From: Jejuia pallidilutea
GTDB lineage: Bacteria > Bacteroidota > Bacteroidia > Flavobacteriales > Flavobacteriaceae
DNA length: 64,000 nucleotides
Assembly (NCBI RefSeq): GCF_002973595.1
Contig: NZ_PVEO01000004.1
Span: 310,001 to 374,000, forward strand
Direction: 5' to 3'
The notes below the pieces were generated by a model. That model was not told the origin of the DNA, did no database searches, and was given only the letters and a program-made list of their open reading frames with translations. A program made the translations under genes and the position numbers. Shown here piece by piece: positions 26,054-35,124 of this stretch (positions are counted from its first letter, which is position 1; each line of letters opens with the position of its first letter).

Positions 26054-27484
26054 ATGACCTTTAGTAAAACAAAATCTGCTTTTCTAGTAATGATTTTTTT
26101 GGGTATCAATTCGCTTATTGCACAAAAAGTAGAATTAATAACCACTTCTAAAACACAACGATGGGTAAAATCGAAAGTAAAATTAAATAAACAACCTAAA
26201 CATCCAGATATAATTGTTTTCACAGATAGCTTGTTGCAAAAGGTTGATGGTATTGGTGGTGCGTTTAATGAAATAGGTTGGGAAGCAATTTCGGCGCTAC
26301 CAAAAGAATCATCAAACCAAGTTTTTAAGGCATTATTTTCAGAAGAAGGTTGTAATTTTTCTATGTGTAGAATTCCTTTAGGCGCTTCAGATTATGCCTT
26401 AAGTTACTATTCAAGTAATGATGTACCTGAAGATTTTGAAATGCGTGATTTTAATATAGATAGAGACAAGTATATTCTAATTCCATATTTAAAAGAAGCC
26501 TTAAAAGTAAATCCAGATTTACAAATTTGGGCATCACCTTGGTCGCCACCTGCTTGGATGAAAGTAAACGAACACTACGCTATGAGAAGCGGGGATTTTG
26601 AAAATGCTAAAGCAGGTAACAAGATGCACCCAGAAGCTGAAATTTTAAATAATGCTACGGCATTTAAAATGCAAGAACGTTACTTAAAAGCATATGCGTT
26701 GTACTTTTCAAAATTTGTTCAAGCTTATAAAAATGAAGGGATAGAATTGTTTTCAATTCAACCACAAAATGAGATTGCATATCAACCCAACTGGCCTAGT
26801 TGTACATGGCGACCAGAAGACATGGCATATTTTATTAATAGTTTTTTAGGTCCGCAATTTGAAGCAGATGGACTTGATACTGAAATATGGCTGGGTACAG
26901 TTAATTCCGGCAATCCTAATTATGTTAAAACTGTTTTAGAGTATAAAGATACGTCAAAGTATATTGCAGGCGTAGGATTTCAATGGGGAGGCGCAAAATC
27001 TATTCCAACAATCCATAAAGAATATCCTGATTTAAAATTAATGCAAACCGAAAATAAATGTGGAGAACATGAAAACGATTGGACTTCAGTTGAAAGATCA
27101 TGGAAAGATTTGGTACACTATATCAATAACGGAGCGGGCTCTTATATGTACTGGAACATGGTTTTAGATGAAACAGGGAAGAGCGCTTGGGGGTGGCCGC
27201 AAAACTCTATGGTGGTTATCGATAAAAATTCAAAATCCATAACATATACCGATGAGTTCTATCTTTTTAAACACCTTTCACATTTTGTTCAACCTGGAGA
27301 TTATGTTTTAAAGTCTTCAATAGGAAAAAATCATTTAGCATTTAAATTAAAAGATGGACGCGCTTTAATATTGATGAACAATCCAGAGTCCACTATAAAA
27401 ACGGTAAATCTTAAAGTTGGTAATACAACTTTTGGTATAGAGCTTCAACCTACATCAATAAATTCAATAGTAGTCAATAATTAA
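26054..27484 (+). CDS. GH30 family glycoside hydrolase
   Basis: A 476-residue GH30 enzyme: signal peptide 1-24 (LIA/QK), a TIM barrel (about 45-385) followed by the GH30 beta-sandwich. The barrel signatures are clear: VDGIGGAFNE at 64-73, IWASPWSPPAWMK at 158-170, FSIQPQNE with acid/base E240, and LMQTENKCGE with nucleophile E333. The AFNEIGW and PSPPAWM layout is that of the glucosylceramidase-like subfamilies (GH30_1 to _3), which include beta-glucosidases, beta-xylosidases and endo-beta-1,6-glucanases. In this operon, with GH39 and GH3 next to it, a beta-xylosidase or beta-glucosidase role on oligosaccharides in the periplasm is likely. No T9SS domain is present. The gap to the next gene is 18 bases. 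Confidence 0.88.
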   Translation: MTFSKTKSAFLVMIFLGINSLIAQKVELITTSKTQRWVKSKVKLNKQPKHPDIIVFTDSLLQKVDGIGGAFNEIGWEAISALPKESSNQVFKALFSEEGCNFSMCRIPLGASDYALSYYSSNDVPEDFEMRDFNIDRDKYILIPYLKEALKVNPDLQIWASPWSPPAWMKVNEHYAMRSGDFENAKAGNKMHPEAEILNNATAFKMQERYLKAYALYFSKFVQAYKNEGIELFSIQPQNEIAYQPNWPSCTWRPEDMAYFINSFLGPQFEADGLDTEIWLGTVNSGNPNYVKTVLEYKDTSKYIAGVGFQWGGAKSIPTIHKEYPDLKLMQTENKCGEHENDWTSVERSWKDLVHYINNGAGSYMYWNMVLDETGKSAWGWPQNSMVVIDKNSKSITYTDEFYLFKHLSHFVQPGDYVLKSSIGKNHLAFKLKDGRALILMNNPESTIKTVNLKVGNTTFGIELQPTSINSIVVNN

Positions 27485-27502
27485 AATTATAATAATTAAA
27501 GA

Positions 27503-29149
27503 ATGAGAGCATTAAAAATTCTAGTTTGCTGTATAATTTTTGGGAGTGTATTTGTTGTTAACGCTCAAAACAAAATAACCGTTAATGCACAACAAAAAGG
27601 CGAAAAATACGAGCGTTTTTGGAGTAAATGTGTTGGTGCAGGTAGAGCTAACGAAGCCTTACGTGCTGGTTGGTTGGAACAATTGGAAGTGGTACAAAAA
27701 AACTGCGGATTTGAGTACGTGCGTTTTCATGGGCTTTTTCATGATGATATGTTCCCTGTGTTTGTAGATAAAAACGGAAACATAACTTACAACTGGCAAT
27801 ATATTGATGATGTTTTTGATAGAATGTTAGATTTAAATGTAAAGCCATTTGTAGAACTAGCTTTTTTCCCAAAACCTTTTGCTGCTGAAAATTCTAAAAC
27901 TGTATTTTGGTGGAAAGCCAATATAACTCCTAAAGCGGATACTTTTGAGAAATGGCACGATTTGGTAAAAGCCTTTACACAACATTGTGTTGACCGATAC
28001 GGTTTAGACGAAGTATTAACTTGGTATTTTGAAGTATGGAACGAGCCTAACCTTTATCCATTTTTTTGGGATGCCACAAAATCGCAATATTTTGAGTTGT
28101 ATAAACAATCGGCCATTGCGGTTAAATCGGTTCATAAAGATTTAAAAATAGGCGGACCTTCTACCAGTAATTTTGTTCCCGATGAACGTTTTGCAGGCGA
28201 AACTACAAATGATAAAGTGTCAGAAGCTGTTTTTAATGCCGATGATATTAATAGCTTGCAGTGGAAAGGCGTTTGGATAGAAGATTTTCTTGCGTATTGT
28301 AATAAAGAGAAGTTACCGGTAGATTTTGTAACGACACACCCATACCCAACCGATTATGCTTTTAACCCAGAAACAGGAAAGGGAAGAGGTTTAACACGAT
28401 TTGCAAGATCAACTAAATTAGACTTGGAGTGGTTAAATAAAACCATAAAAAATAGTGCGTATCCTGATGTAGAAATTCATTTAACCGAATGGAACACAAG
28501 CCCAAGCAGTAGAGATAAAATGCACGATTTACTTCCTGCAGCAGCATATATTGTACGTAGTAATTTAGACTGTATAGGCTTAACCAATTCGTTATCGTTT
28601 TGGACCTTTACTGATATTTTTGAAGAAAAAGGTGGTGCCGCAAGTATATTTCACGGCGGTTTCGGGATGATAAACTTTCAAGGATTGGTTAAACCATCTT
28701 ACCATGCTTACCGAATGTTGAATCAATTGGGCGACGAACAATTATTTAAAAACGATGTTGTGTTTGTAAGTAGAGATTCGGGCGACGGAAAAATTAAAGC
28801 TTTGGCTTATAACTATCCACAAGAGGCAGAACATTCCGCACCTTCAGGATACAAAAGTTACGAATATCTTTCTAAAGGAACAACAAAAGCATTAAACTTA
28901 GAATTCACTAATTTAAAACCAAATGCACAATTTAAAATTGAGATTTTAGATAAAGATCACGGTAATATTCATTCATACTGGGAAAAAATGGGTAAACCAG
29001 AACCTCCAACAAGAGAGCAAATTAAGCTTATGAAAAACGTAGCAAATAGTTTAAAAACTACAATAGCTACTGCTGATAACGACGGAAATTTAAGTATTAA
29101 TCAAAGCATTGCACCTTGGAATGTAATACTAATTGAGCAAATAAATTAA
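27503..29149 (+). CDS. GH39 family glycosidase, beta-xylosidase-like
   Basis: A 548-residue protein of the GH39 family (beta-xylosidase/alpha-L-iduronidase). Signal peptide 1-21 (VNA/QN). Acid/base E181 is in YFEVWNEPNLYPFFW, nucleophile E329 is in IHLTEWNTSPS, and the substrate-holding VELAFFPKPFA segment (117-127) matches the bacterial beta-xylosidase type. Retaining GH39 enzymes release xylose, or in other subgroups different sugars, from chain ends. With no T9SS signal or lipobox it should be periplasmic. It sits 18 bases after GH30 and 14 bases before the following lipoprotein gene. The family is firm; xylose as the product is an inference from subfamily resemblance. Confidence 0.88.
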   Translation: MRALKILVCCIIFGSVFVVNAQNKITVNAQQKGEKYERFWSKCVGAGRANEALRAGWLEQLEVVQKNCGFEYVRFHGLFHDDMFPVFVDKNGNITYNWQYIDDVFDRMLDLNVKPFVELAFFPKPFAAENSKTVFWWKANITPKADTFEKWHDLVKAFTQHCVDRYGLDEVLTWYFEVWNEPNLYPFFWDATKSQYFELYKQSAIAVKSVHKDLKIGGPSTSNFVPDERFAGETTNDKVSEAVFNADDINSLQWKGVWIEDFLAYCNKEKLPVDFVTTHPYPTDYAFNPETGKGRGLTRFARSTKLDLEWLNKTIKNSAYPDVEIHLTEWNTSPSSRDKMHDLLPAAAYIVRSNLDCIGLTNSLSFWTFTDIFEEKGGAASIFHGGFGMINFQGLVKPSYHAYRMLNQLGDEQLFKNDVVFVSRDSGDGKIKALAYNYPQEAEHSAPSGYKSYEYLSKGTTKALNLEFTNLKPNAQFKIEILDKDHGNIHSYWEKMGKPEPPTREQIKLMKNVANSLKTTIATADNDGNLSINQSIAPWNVILIEQIN

Positions 29150-29163
29150 AGACCTATATAAAA

Positions 29164-29913
29164 ATGATGACAATTCTAGCCAACTTCGTAAAGTATAATA
29201 GTTTCATATTATTCATGATGCTCTTGTTATTAAAAGGGTGCGGAAATATTAAAAACGTAGCAATTAGTGAGGATTCTCAAGTAGAAGCTGAATTAATTTA
29301 TCAAAACAAATTTGATAAAAATTTAGACGATTGGGTTGTTGAGCAAATGGAAGGGGGTAAAGTAGAAATAATTGATAATAAGTTAGAAATCACCGATGTT
29401 TCAGGATGTACCATTTGGTTAAAGCAAGAGTTTGAAGGTCCTATTATGATAGAATACGATGTAGTGGTTATCGATAAAGGCGGTCCACAAGATCGTGTTT
29501 CAGATCTTAATTGTTTTTGGATGGCTAAAGACCCTAAGAATATGGAAAACCTTTTTGCCAACTCTGATAAACGTGGTGGTAAATTTTCAAATTATGATAG
29601 TTTAAGGTTATACTATATGGGTGTTGGCGGACATTTTAATACCAAAACCCGTTTTAGAAGATATACAGGTAATGGTGAGCGTCCACTGTTGCCCGAGCAC
29701 GATTTATCGGATGCCGAATATCTGCTTACGGCCAATGAGCCCTATCATATTAGAATAATTGCATTCAACAACTACATCAAGTATTACAGAAACGACCAAT
29801 TACTTGTAGATTTTTACGATCCAGAACCTTATACCTCAGGTCATTTCGGGTTCAGAACCGTAAATAATCATATGACGGTTGATAATTTTAAAGTGTATAA
29901 ATTAAGTAAATAA
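29164..29913 (+). CDS. concanavalin-like lipoprotein, DUF1961/DUF6250-type
   Basis: A 249-residue lipoprotein (lipobox LLLKGC, Cys at about residue 22) with a jelly-roll domain of the DUF1961/DUF6250 type: LIYQNKFDKNLDDWVVE, RVSDLNCFWMAKDP, GKFSNYDSLRLYYMGVGG, RPLLPEHDLSDAEYLL and SGHFGFRTVNNHM. Proteins of this type are common in Bacteroidota PULs next to lyases and glycosidases, and may be enzymes or binding proteins; the activity is not established to my knowledge. It lies tightly between GH39 and GH3 (14 and 3 bases), so it belongs to the same transcript. The signal peptide start could be ATG 29164 or 29167. Confidence 0.7.
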   Translation: MMTILANFVKYNSFILFMMLLLLKGCGNIKNVAISEDSQVEAELIYQNKFDKNLDDWVVEQMEGGKVEIIDNKLEITDVSGCTIWLKQEFEGPIMIEYDVVVIDKGGPQDRVSDLNCFWMAKDPKNMENLFANSDKRGGKFSNYDSLRLYYMGVGGHFNTKTRFRRYTGNGERPLLPEHDLSDAEYLLTANEPYHIRIIAFNNYIKYYRNDQLLVDFYDPEPYTSGHFGFRTVNNHMTVDNFKVYKLSK

Positions 29914-29916
29914 GAT

Positions 29917-32337
29917 TTGAAGAACTATTATAAAATTACTTTGCTAGCTCTATGTGTTTTAATGAGCATGGGGTTATCCAAAGGAAAAAAATCAATATAT
30001 CATAAAGGATGGATCGATTTTAATAAAAACGGCGTAAAGGACGTTTATGAAGATGCCAAAGCACCATTAGAAGCACGAGTAAAGAATCTTATTTCGTTAA
30101 TGAATGTGAATGAAAAAACCTGTCAATTAACCACACTTTACGGGTTTGCAAGAGTGTTAGAAGATGAAATGCCTAACGAAAAATGGAAAAATCGCGTTTG
30201 GAAAGATGGTATAGCTAATATTGATGAACACTTAAATACCATTTGGAATCAAGAAAAAACACATACCAAATATGCGTATCCGTATAGCACACACGCCGAA
30301 GCCATCAACACAGTACAAAAATGGTTTGTTGAAGAAACGAGGTTAGGTATTCCGGTAGATTTCACCAATGAAGGTGTTCATGGTTTGTGCCACGAAAAAG
30401 CTACACCATTGCCAGCACCCATTGGTATTGGTAGCACTTGGAATAAAGTATTGGTGCGTAAAGCAGGAGAAATTGTAGGAAGAGAAGCCAAAGCACTAGG
30501 TTACACTAACGTGTATGCGCCTATTTTAGATGTGGCACGAGACCAACGTTGGGGACGCGTTTTAGAATGCTACGGAGAAGAACCGTTTCATATTTCTGAA
30601 ATGGGAAAACAAATTACGCTTGGAATTCAATCCCAAGGTGTGGCTTCAACCTTAAAACATTTTGCCGTTTATAGTATCCCAAAAGGGGCAAGAGATGGCG
30701 ATGCACGAACCGATCCGCATGTGGCGCCTCGCGAAATGTTTCAACTACATTTATATCCTTTTCAAAAAGTAATTAAAGAGGCAGCTCCTATGGGGATAAT
30801 GAGTAGTTATAATGATTACGATGGCGTGCCAATAACAGCGAGTAAATATTTTTTAACCGATTTACTTCGTGAAAAATATGGCTTTAATGGTTATGTGGTT
30901 TCTGATAGTGAAGCAGTGGAATATGTTTCAGAAAAACATAGAGTAGCTAAAAATTATAAGGAAGCGGTACGTCAGGTAATTGAAGCAGGACTTAATGTGC
31001 GTACAACTTTTAGAACACCAGAATCGTTTATTGAGCCCTTAAGGGAATTAATTGCAGAAGGTGCTATATCAATGAACACGATTGATGAGAGAGTTGCTGA
31101 TGTGTTACGCGTAAAATTCAGATTAGGTTTGTTTGACAATCCATATGTTGAAAACCCAAAAGAGGCAGATAAATTGGTACACACAGTTGAAGATGAGGCT
31201 TTTTCAAAGCAAATAAATCGAGAGTCGTTAGTACTGCTTAAAAACGAGAATAATACGTTACCTTTAAACATCAACAAATTAGATAATATTTTGGTTACAG
31301 GGCCATTAGCAAACGAGGTGAGTTTTACATATAGTCGTTATGGTCCTGCCTTTAATCCTTCGGTTTCAGTATTCGAAGGCATAAAACAATATGCAGGTAA
31401 TAAAGCAAATGTTGTCTTTGAGAAAGGATGCGATATTGTGGATCCTGATTGGCCAGGGAGCGAAATAATTCCTACGCCATTATCGGCTAAAGAACAAGCC
31501 GATATTGATGCAGCGGTTGAAAAAGCTAAACAATCTGATGTTATTATTGCTGTTGTAGGTGAAGATGAAAAACGCGTTGGCGAAACAAAATCTAGAACTA
31601 GTTTAGGGTTGCCTGGGCGTCAGTTCCAATTGGTACAAGCTTTATATGCAACCGGAAAACCTGTAGTTTTAGTATTAATAAATGGACAACCATTAACCAT
31701 TAATTGGGAAAATAAATTTTTACCAGCCATTTTAGAAGCGTGGTTCCCAAGTACAGCCGCGGGCGAGGTTATTGCCGAAACTTTATTTGGAGACTATAAC
31801 CCAGGTGGAAAATTATCGGTTACATTTCCAAAATCAGTGGGGCAGATTCCATTAAATTTTCCGTTTAAACCGGGTTCACAAGCGGGCCAACCAGGAGCAG
31901 GACCAAATGGTTATGGGAATACGCGTGTTTTAGGGCCATTGTATCCTTTCGGATATGGTTTAAGTTACACCACTTTTGAGTATAGCGATTTGGTGGTAAC
32001 CCCAACAACACTAAAATCTCAAGCCAATGTAAATGTGTCGTTTAAAGTGAAAAACACAGGTGATAGAGCAGGAGATGAAATAGTACAATTATATGTAAAA
32101 GACGAAGTAAGCAGTGTTACTACCTACGAATCTGTGTTAAGAGGATTTGAAAGAGTACCTTTAAAACCTGGTGAAACAAAAAGTATTAATTTTACGCTTC
32201 AGCCAGACGATTTAGCTATTTTTGACAAAAATATGAATTGGACGATTGAACCCGGTTATTTTGAGGTTTTGGTTGGAAGTTCTTCAGAAGATATAAAACT
32301 TAAAACACGATTTGAAGTAATGGCGGCAGATCATTAA
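29917..32337 (+). CDS. GH3 family beta-glycosidase, TTG start
   Basis: An 806-residue GH3 enzyme (beta-glucosidase or beta-xylosidase type). A short hydrophobic segment (8-20) acts as signal, then a D-x-N-x-N-G-x-x-D calcium-like loop (34-42) before the TIM barrel. Catalytic nucleophile D330 is in GYVVSDSEAVEY; KHFAVYSIPKGARDGDARTD (248-266) is the typical substrate loop; the alpha/beta sandwich (about 430-660) and a C-terminal FnIII-like domain (about 695-795) follow. The only start giving a signal peptide is TTG at 29917, 3 bases after the preceding stop; the next in-frame ATG would cut into the signal. It would release terminal sugars in the periplasm. It is the last glycosidase of the unit. 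Confidence 0.88.
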   Translation: MKNYYKITLLALCVLMSMGLSKGKKSIYHKGWIDFNKNGVKDVYEDAKAPLEARVKNLISLMNVNEKTCQLTTLYGFARVLEDEMPNEKWKNRVWKDGIANIDEHLNTIWNQEKTHTKYAYPYSTHAEAINTVQKWFVEETRLGIPVDFTNEGVHGLCHEKATPLPAPIGIGSTWNKVLVRKAGEIVGREAKALGYTNVYAPILDVARDQRWGRVLECYGEEPFHISEMGKQITLGIQSQGVASTLKHFAVYSIPKGARDGDARTDPHVAPREMFQLHLYPFQKVIKEAAPMGIMSSYNDYDGVPITASKYFLTDLLREKYGFNGYVVSDSEAVEYVSEKHRVAKNYKEAVRQVIEAGLNVRTTFRTPESFIEPLRELIAEGAISMNTIDERVADVLRVKFRLGLFDNPYVENPKEADKLVHTVEDEAFSKQINRESLVLLKNENNTLPLNINKLDNILVTGPLANEVSFTYSRYGPAFNPSVSVFEGIKQYAGNKANVVFEKGCDIVDPDWPGSEIIPTPLSAKEQADIDAAVEKAKQSDVIIAVVGEDEKRVGETKSRTSLGLPGRQFQLVQALYATGKPVVLVLINGQPLTINWENKFLPAILEAWFPSTAAGEVIAETLFGDYNPGGKLSVTFPKSVGQIPLNFPFKPGSQAGQPGAGPNGYGNTRVLGPLYPFGYGLSYTTFEYSDLVVTPTTLKSQANVNVSFKVKNTGDRAGDEIVQLYVKDEVSSVTTYESVLRGFERVPLKPGETKSINFTLQPDDLAIFDKNMNWTIEPGYFEVLVGSSSEDIKLKTRFEVMAADH

Positions 32338-32379
32338 TCAATTCAAATATTACAAAGTATTAAAAAGAAAATAAAGATT

Positions 32380-33588
32380 ATGACAAAGATTTTTGCTCTA
32401 AAGGGGAGGATTCAAAATTATGCATGGGGTGGTAATCAGTATATCCCAAGTTTATTAGGCATAACACCAGAAAACAAACCATATGCCGAATATTGGTTGG
32501 GAGCACATGTTAACGCACCATCGGTAGTTGAGAGTGAAAATGGGTCGGTTAACCTAGATACGTTTATAAGCAACCAATTAAAGGAAAGCTTAGGAGCTAA
32601 AGTAACTAATGTTTTTGGGAGGTTACCGTTTTTGTTTAAGGTACTTGATGTAAACGATATGTTATCTATTCAAGTGCATCCTACTAAAGTAGAAGCAGAA
32701 AAAGGATTTAAACGCGAAAATGAGTTAGGCATCCCATTAAATGCGTCTCACAGAAATTATAAAGACGATAACCATAAGCCTGAAATTATGGTGGCATTAA
32801 GCGAGTTTTGGTTGCTACATGGGTTTTTAACAGAAGATAAATTAAGAAACGTGCTAAGTTCAGTTCCTGAGTTTACGGATCTGTTACCAATATTCGAAAA
32901 AGAAGGCTATTTAGGCTTGTATCGTACGGTAATGGAACAAACTGAAGAAGAAACAAATAACACGTTAAAACCTTTAGTAGATAGAATACTGCCGCTTTAT
33001 AAAAAAGGAGAATTAAGTAAGTCCGATCCCGCATATTGGGCAGCAAAAGCTATTGATACAGGAGATGATTCAGTAATAGATAAAGGAATATATTCTATTT
33101 ACTTTTTTAATATTGTTAAAGTTGAAAAAGGCGAAGCTATATTTCAAGATGCAGGAATTCCACATGCGTATTTAGAAGGTCAGAATATGGAGCTTATGGC
33201 AAATTCTGATAATGTATTACGAGGTGGTTTAACGCCTAAGCATGTTGATGTACCAGAACTGTTAAAACATGTAACGTTTGAAGCAACAGTACCAAATATT
33301 TTAAAAGGTGAAGCACAATCGGACGGCTTAGAGCGCATTTATAAAAGTCCAGCACCCGATTTTGAGTTGAGCCAAATTAAGCTTACTAATCAAGATGTTT
33401 ATAAATCAAATTCGCATAGTGCGCAAATACTTATAGTGCTTGAAGGCGAAGTAGAATTATTTGAAGAAGAAGGTGCTTCTATCAATTTAAGCAAAGGGCA
33501 ATCGGCTTTAATTTTGGCTAAATGTAGTTATATTATAGCCGCTAAATCTTCAGCTATACTTTTTAAAGCAACAACACCAGAAGCATAA
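32380..33588 (+). CDS. manA: mannose-6-phosphate isomerase, type I
   Basis: A 402-residue cytoplasmic enzyme that interconverts mannose-6-phosphate and fructose-6-phosphate. It shows the type I zinc-cupin layout: QNYAWGG near the N-terminus, the metal ligands in SIQVHPTK (Gln/His), DDNHKPEIMVAL (Glu) and IPHAYLEGQNMELMANSDN (His), then LRGGLTPKHVD. No signal peptide. It lies 42 bases after GH3 on the same strand with no terminator between, so it is probably co-transcribed with the PUL. That placement suggests mannose is one of the released sugars, although the enzyme could also serve GDP-mannose synthesis. There is no obvious kinase for mannose in the window. Confidence 0.9.
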   Translation: MTKIFALKGRIQNYAWGGNQYIPSLLGITPENKPYAEYWLGAHVNAPSVVESENGSVNLDTFISNQLKESLGAKVTNVFGRLPFLFKVLDVNDMLSIQVHPTKVEAEKGFKRENELGIPLNASHRNYKDDNHKPEIMVALSEFWLLHGFLTEDKLRNVLSSVPEFTDLLPIFEKEGYLGLYRTVMEQTEEETNNTLKPLVDRILPLYKKGELSKSDPAYWAAKAIDTGDDSVIDKGIYSIYFFNIVKVEKGEAIFQDAGIPHAYLEGQNMELMANSDNVLRGGLTPKHVDVPELLKHVTFEATVPNILKGEAQSDGLERIYKSPAPDFELSQIKLTNQDVYKSNSHSAQILIVLEGEVELFEEEGASINLSKGQSALILAKCSYIIAAKSSAILFKATTPEA

Positions 33589-33726
33589 TTCCATTTCTTT
33601 ATTAAAAATCTAAAACAGTTTTTATAATTAGTGATACTTAATAGTATAATTTCTAAATAAGTCAGCAATAAATTCAAAAGCATTAATTTAATATCTTGAA
33701 GAAAAATACCTTGTCCGTAAACTTTA

Positions 33727-34266
33727 ATGGTTATGGATCTTCAAGAGGCACTTTGGTTAATAATATCAATAATTGTAATTTTTACGATTATTATCGTCAT
33801 TACACGAATTTTCGGGCTGCGTACGTTTGCTAAAATGTCTAGTTTTGATTTTGCATCCACAATTGCCGTAGGCTCTGTAATGGCATCGGTAATTTTAAAT
33901 ACCAATTATTCTCTTGTAAAAGGCGGTGTTGCACTAGGTACAATTATAGGCTTTCAAACATTATTTTCATTTTTAATTAGAAAAGTTAAAATCTTACAGA
34001 AACTTTTTACGAATAAGCCCCAAATTATTATGTGGAATGGAAAGATGCTTCATAAAAAAATGAAGCGCTGCAATGTTGGTGAAGCAGATTTAATAGCTAA
34101 GTTAAGAGAGGCAAATGTTCATGATTTTAATGAGGTAAAAGCAGTAATTTTTGAAAGTACTGGCGATGTTTCCGTGATTCATAATAATGAAAACAAAAAG
34201 GTAGAACCACAATTGCTTAAAGATGTAAACACACAAAGCCTATTTTTTAATAAAGAAAATGTTTAA
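33727..34266 (+). CDS. YetF/DUF421 family membrane protein
   Basis: A 179-residue membrane protein. The N-terminal 85 residues hold three hydrophobic helices (about 8-28, 42-58, 64-84) with the DUF421 hallmarks FGLRTFAKMSSFDFASTIAVGSV; the cytosolic C-terminal domain carries the KPQIIMWNGKML and LREANVHDFNEVKAVIFESTGDVSVI pattern (YetF C-terminal domain). The family is linked to stress and spore or envelope functions; its biochemical role is unclear. ATG 33727 or 33733 may be the start. It begins a group of envelope and stress genes after the PUL; the 138-base gap upstream holds no clear terminator. Confidence 0.8.
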   Translation: MVMDLQEALWLIISIIVIFTIIIVITRIFGLRTFAKMSSFDFASTIAVGSVMASVILNTNYSLVKGGVALGTIIGFQTLFSFLIRKVKILQKLFTNKPQIIMWNGKMLHKKMKRCNVGEADLIAKLREANVHDFNEVKAVIFESTGDVSVIHNNENKKVEPQLLKDVNTQSLFFNKENV

Positions 34267-34390
34267 TATTTCTTCACACCTGTGTTAAGTTGTTGTTAAC
34301 AAGGTTTATAGCGCTAATTGTTTTACTAATTGAGTTAGTTCTTAGCACAATGTATGGCTATTTTTAAATATAACATTAAAACAAAGTATT

Positions 34391-34924
34391 ATGAAAAATT
34401 TAAAAATAGTGTGGGCTACATGTTTACTATTTATAACGGTTATGGTAGCAGCCCAAAATGAGAAAGACAAAAAAATAATGGCAGATGCCGAAAAAGCCAA
34501 AGCAACCTTGATAGAAAAAGATGCTGGAATCGAAAAATTTTTCGAGAATTCATCAGGCTATGCTATTTTTCCAAATGTTGGTAAAGGCGGATTAATTATT
34601 GGTGGAGCCAGTGGCAATGGTGTAGTTTATGAAAACGGAGGTGCTGTAGGGATGACAAGTCTTAAAAAAGTAAATATTGGTCTTCAAGCCGGTGGACAAG
34701 CTGTAATAGAAGTTATTTTCTTCGAAACCGATGCTGCTCTAGCAAAATTTAAGGAAGGTAATTATGAATTTTCTGCTCAAGTGTCTGCAGTTGTTGCAGA
34801 TGAAGGTAAATCGAAAAATGTAGATTACGATGACGGTGTACTAGTTTTTGCACTTCCAAAGGCTGGATTTATGGCAGATATATCTGTGGGCGGACAAAAA
34901 TTTGAATACGACGCTTTTAAATAG
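34391..34924 (+). CDS. secreted SYLF (YSC84-like) domain protein
   Basis: A 177-residue protein with a signal peptide (1-21, VAA/QN) and a SYLF/YSC84-type lipid-binding domain filling the rest: AKATLIEKDAGIEKFFENSSGYAIFPNVGKGGLIIGGASGNG is split over residues about 35-75, then VGMTSLKKVNIGLQAGGQAVIEVIFF. Bacterial members are exported and of unknown function, thought to bind lipids or to act in envelope stress. Preceded by a 124-base gap and followed by a strong terminator, so it may be transcribed alone. Its position beside DUF421, BrkB and CsbD genes fits a stress-related set. Confidence 0.85.
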   Translation: MKNLKIVWATCLLFITVMVAAQNEKDKKIMADAEKAKATLIEKDAGIEKFFENSSGYAIFPNVGKGGLIIGGASGNGVVYENGGAVGMTSLKKVNIGLQAGGQAVIEVIFFETDAALAKFKEGNYEFSAQVSAVVADEGKSKNVDYDDGVLVFALPKAGFMADISVGGQKFEYDAFK

Positions 34925-34961
34925 AATAGAGTAGTTTAAAAAAAACAGATTAAAGTCGTTT

Positions 34962-34999
34962 AAAAAAAGTATAGTTTCATTGTAAACTATACTTTTTTT
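34962..34999 (+). terminator. rho-independent terminator after SYLF gene
   Basis: A perfect 16-base-pair stem (34962-34977 with 34984-34999) around a 6-base loop, A-rich on the left and T-rich on the right, so it could work in both directions. It lies 37 bases after the SYLF stop. Confidence 0.85.
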
Positions 35000-35124
35000 A
35001 GATGGCTTTTTTTATGCAATTACTTAATATGTAATAGGCATTATATAAAAATTGAACAGCGTATAGTGTTAACATTTATAGCGTTTAAGTCATCCTAAAA
35101 CCAACCATAATTTTACATTTAAAT

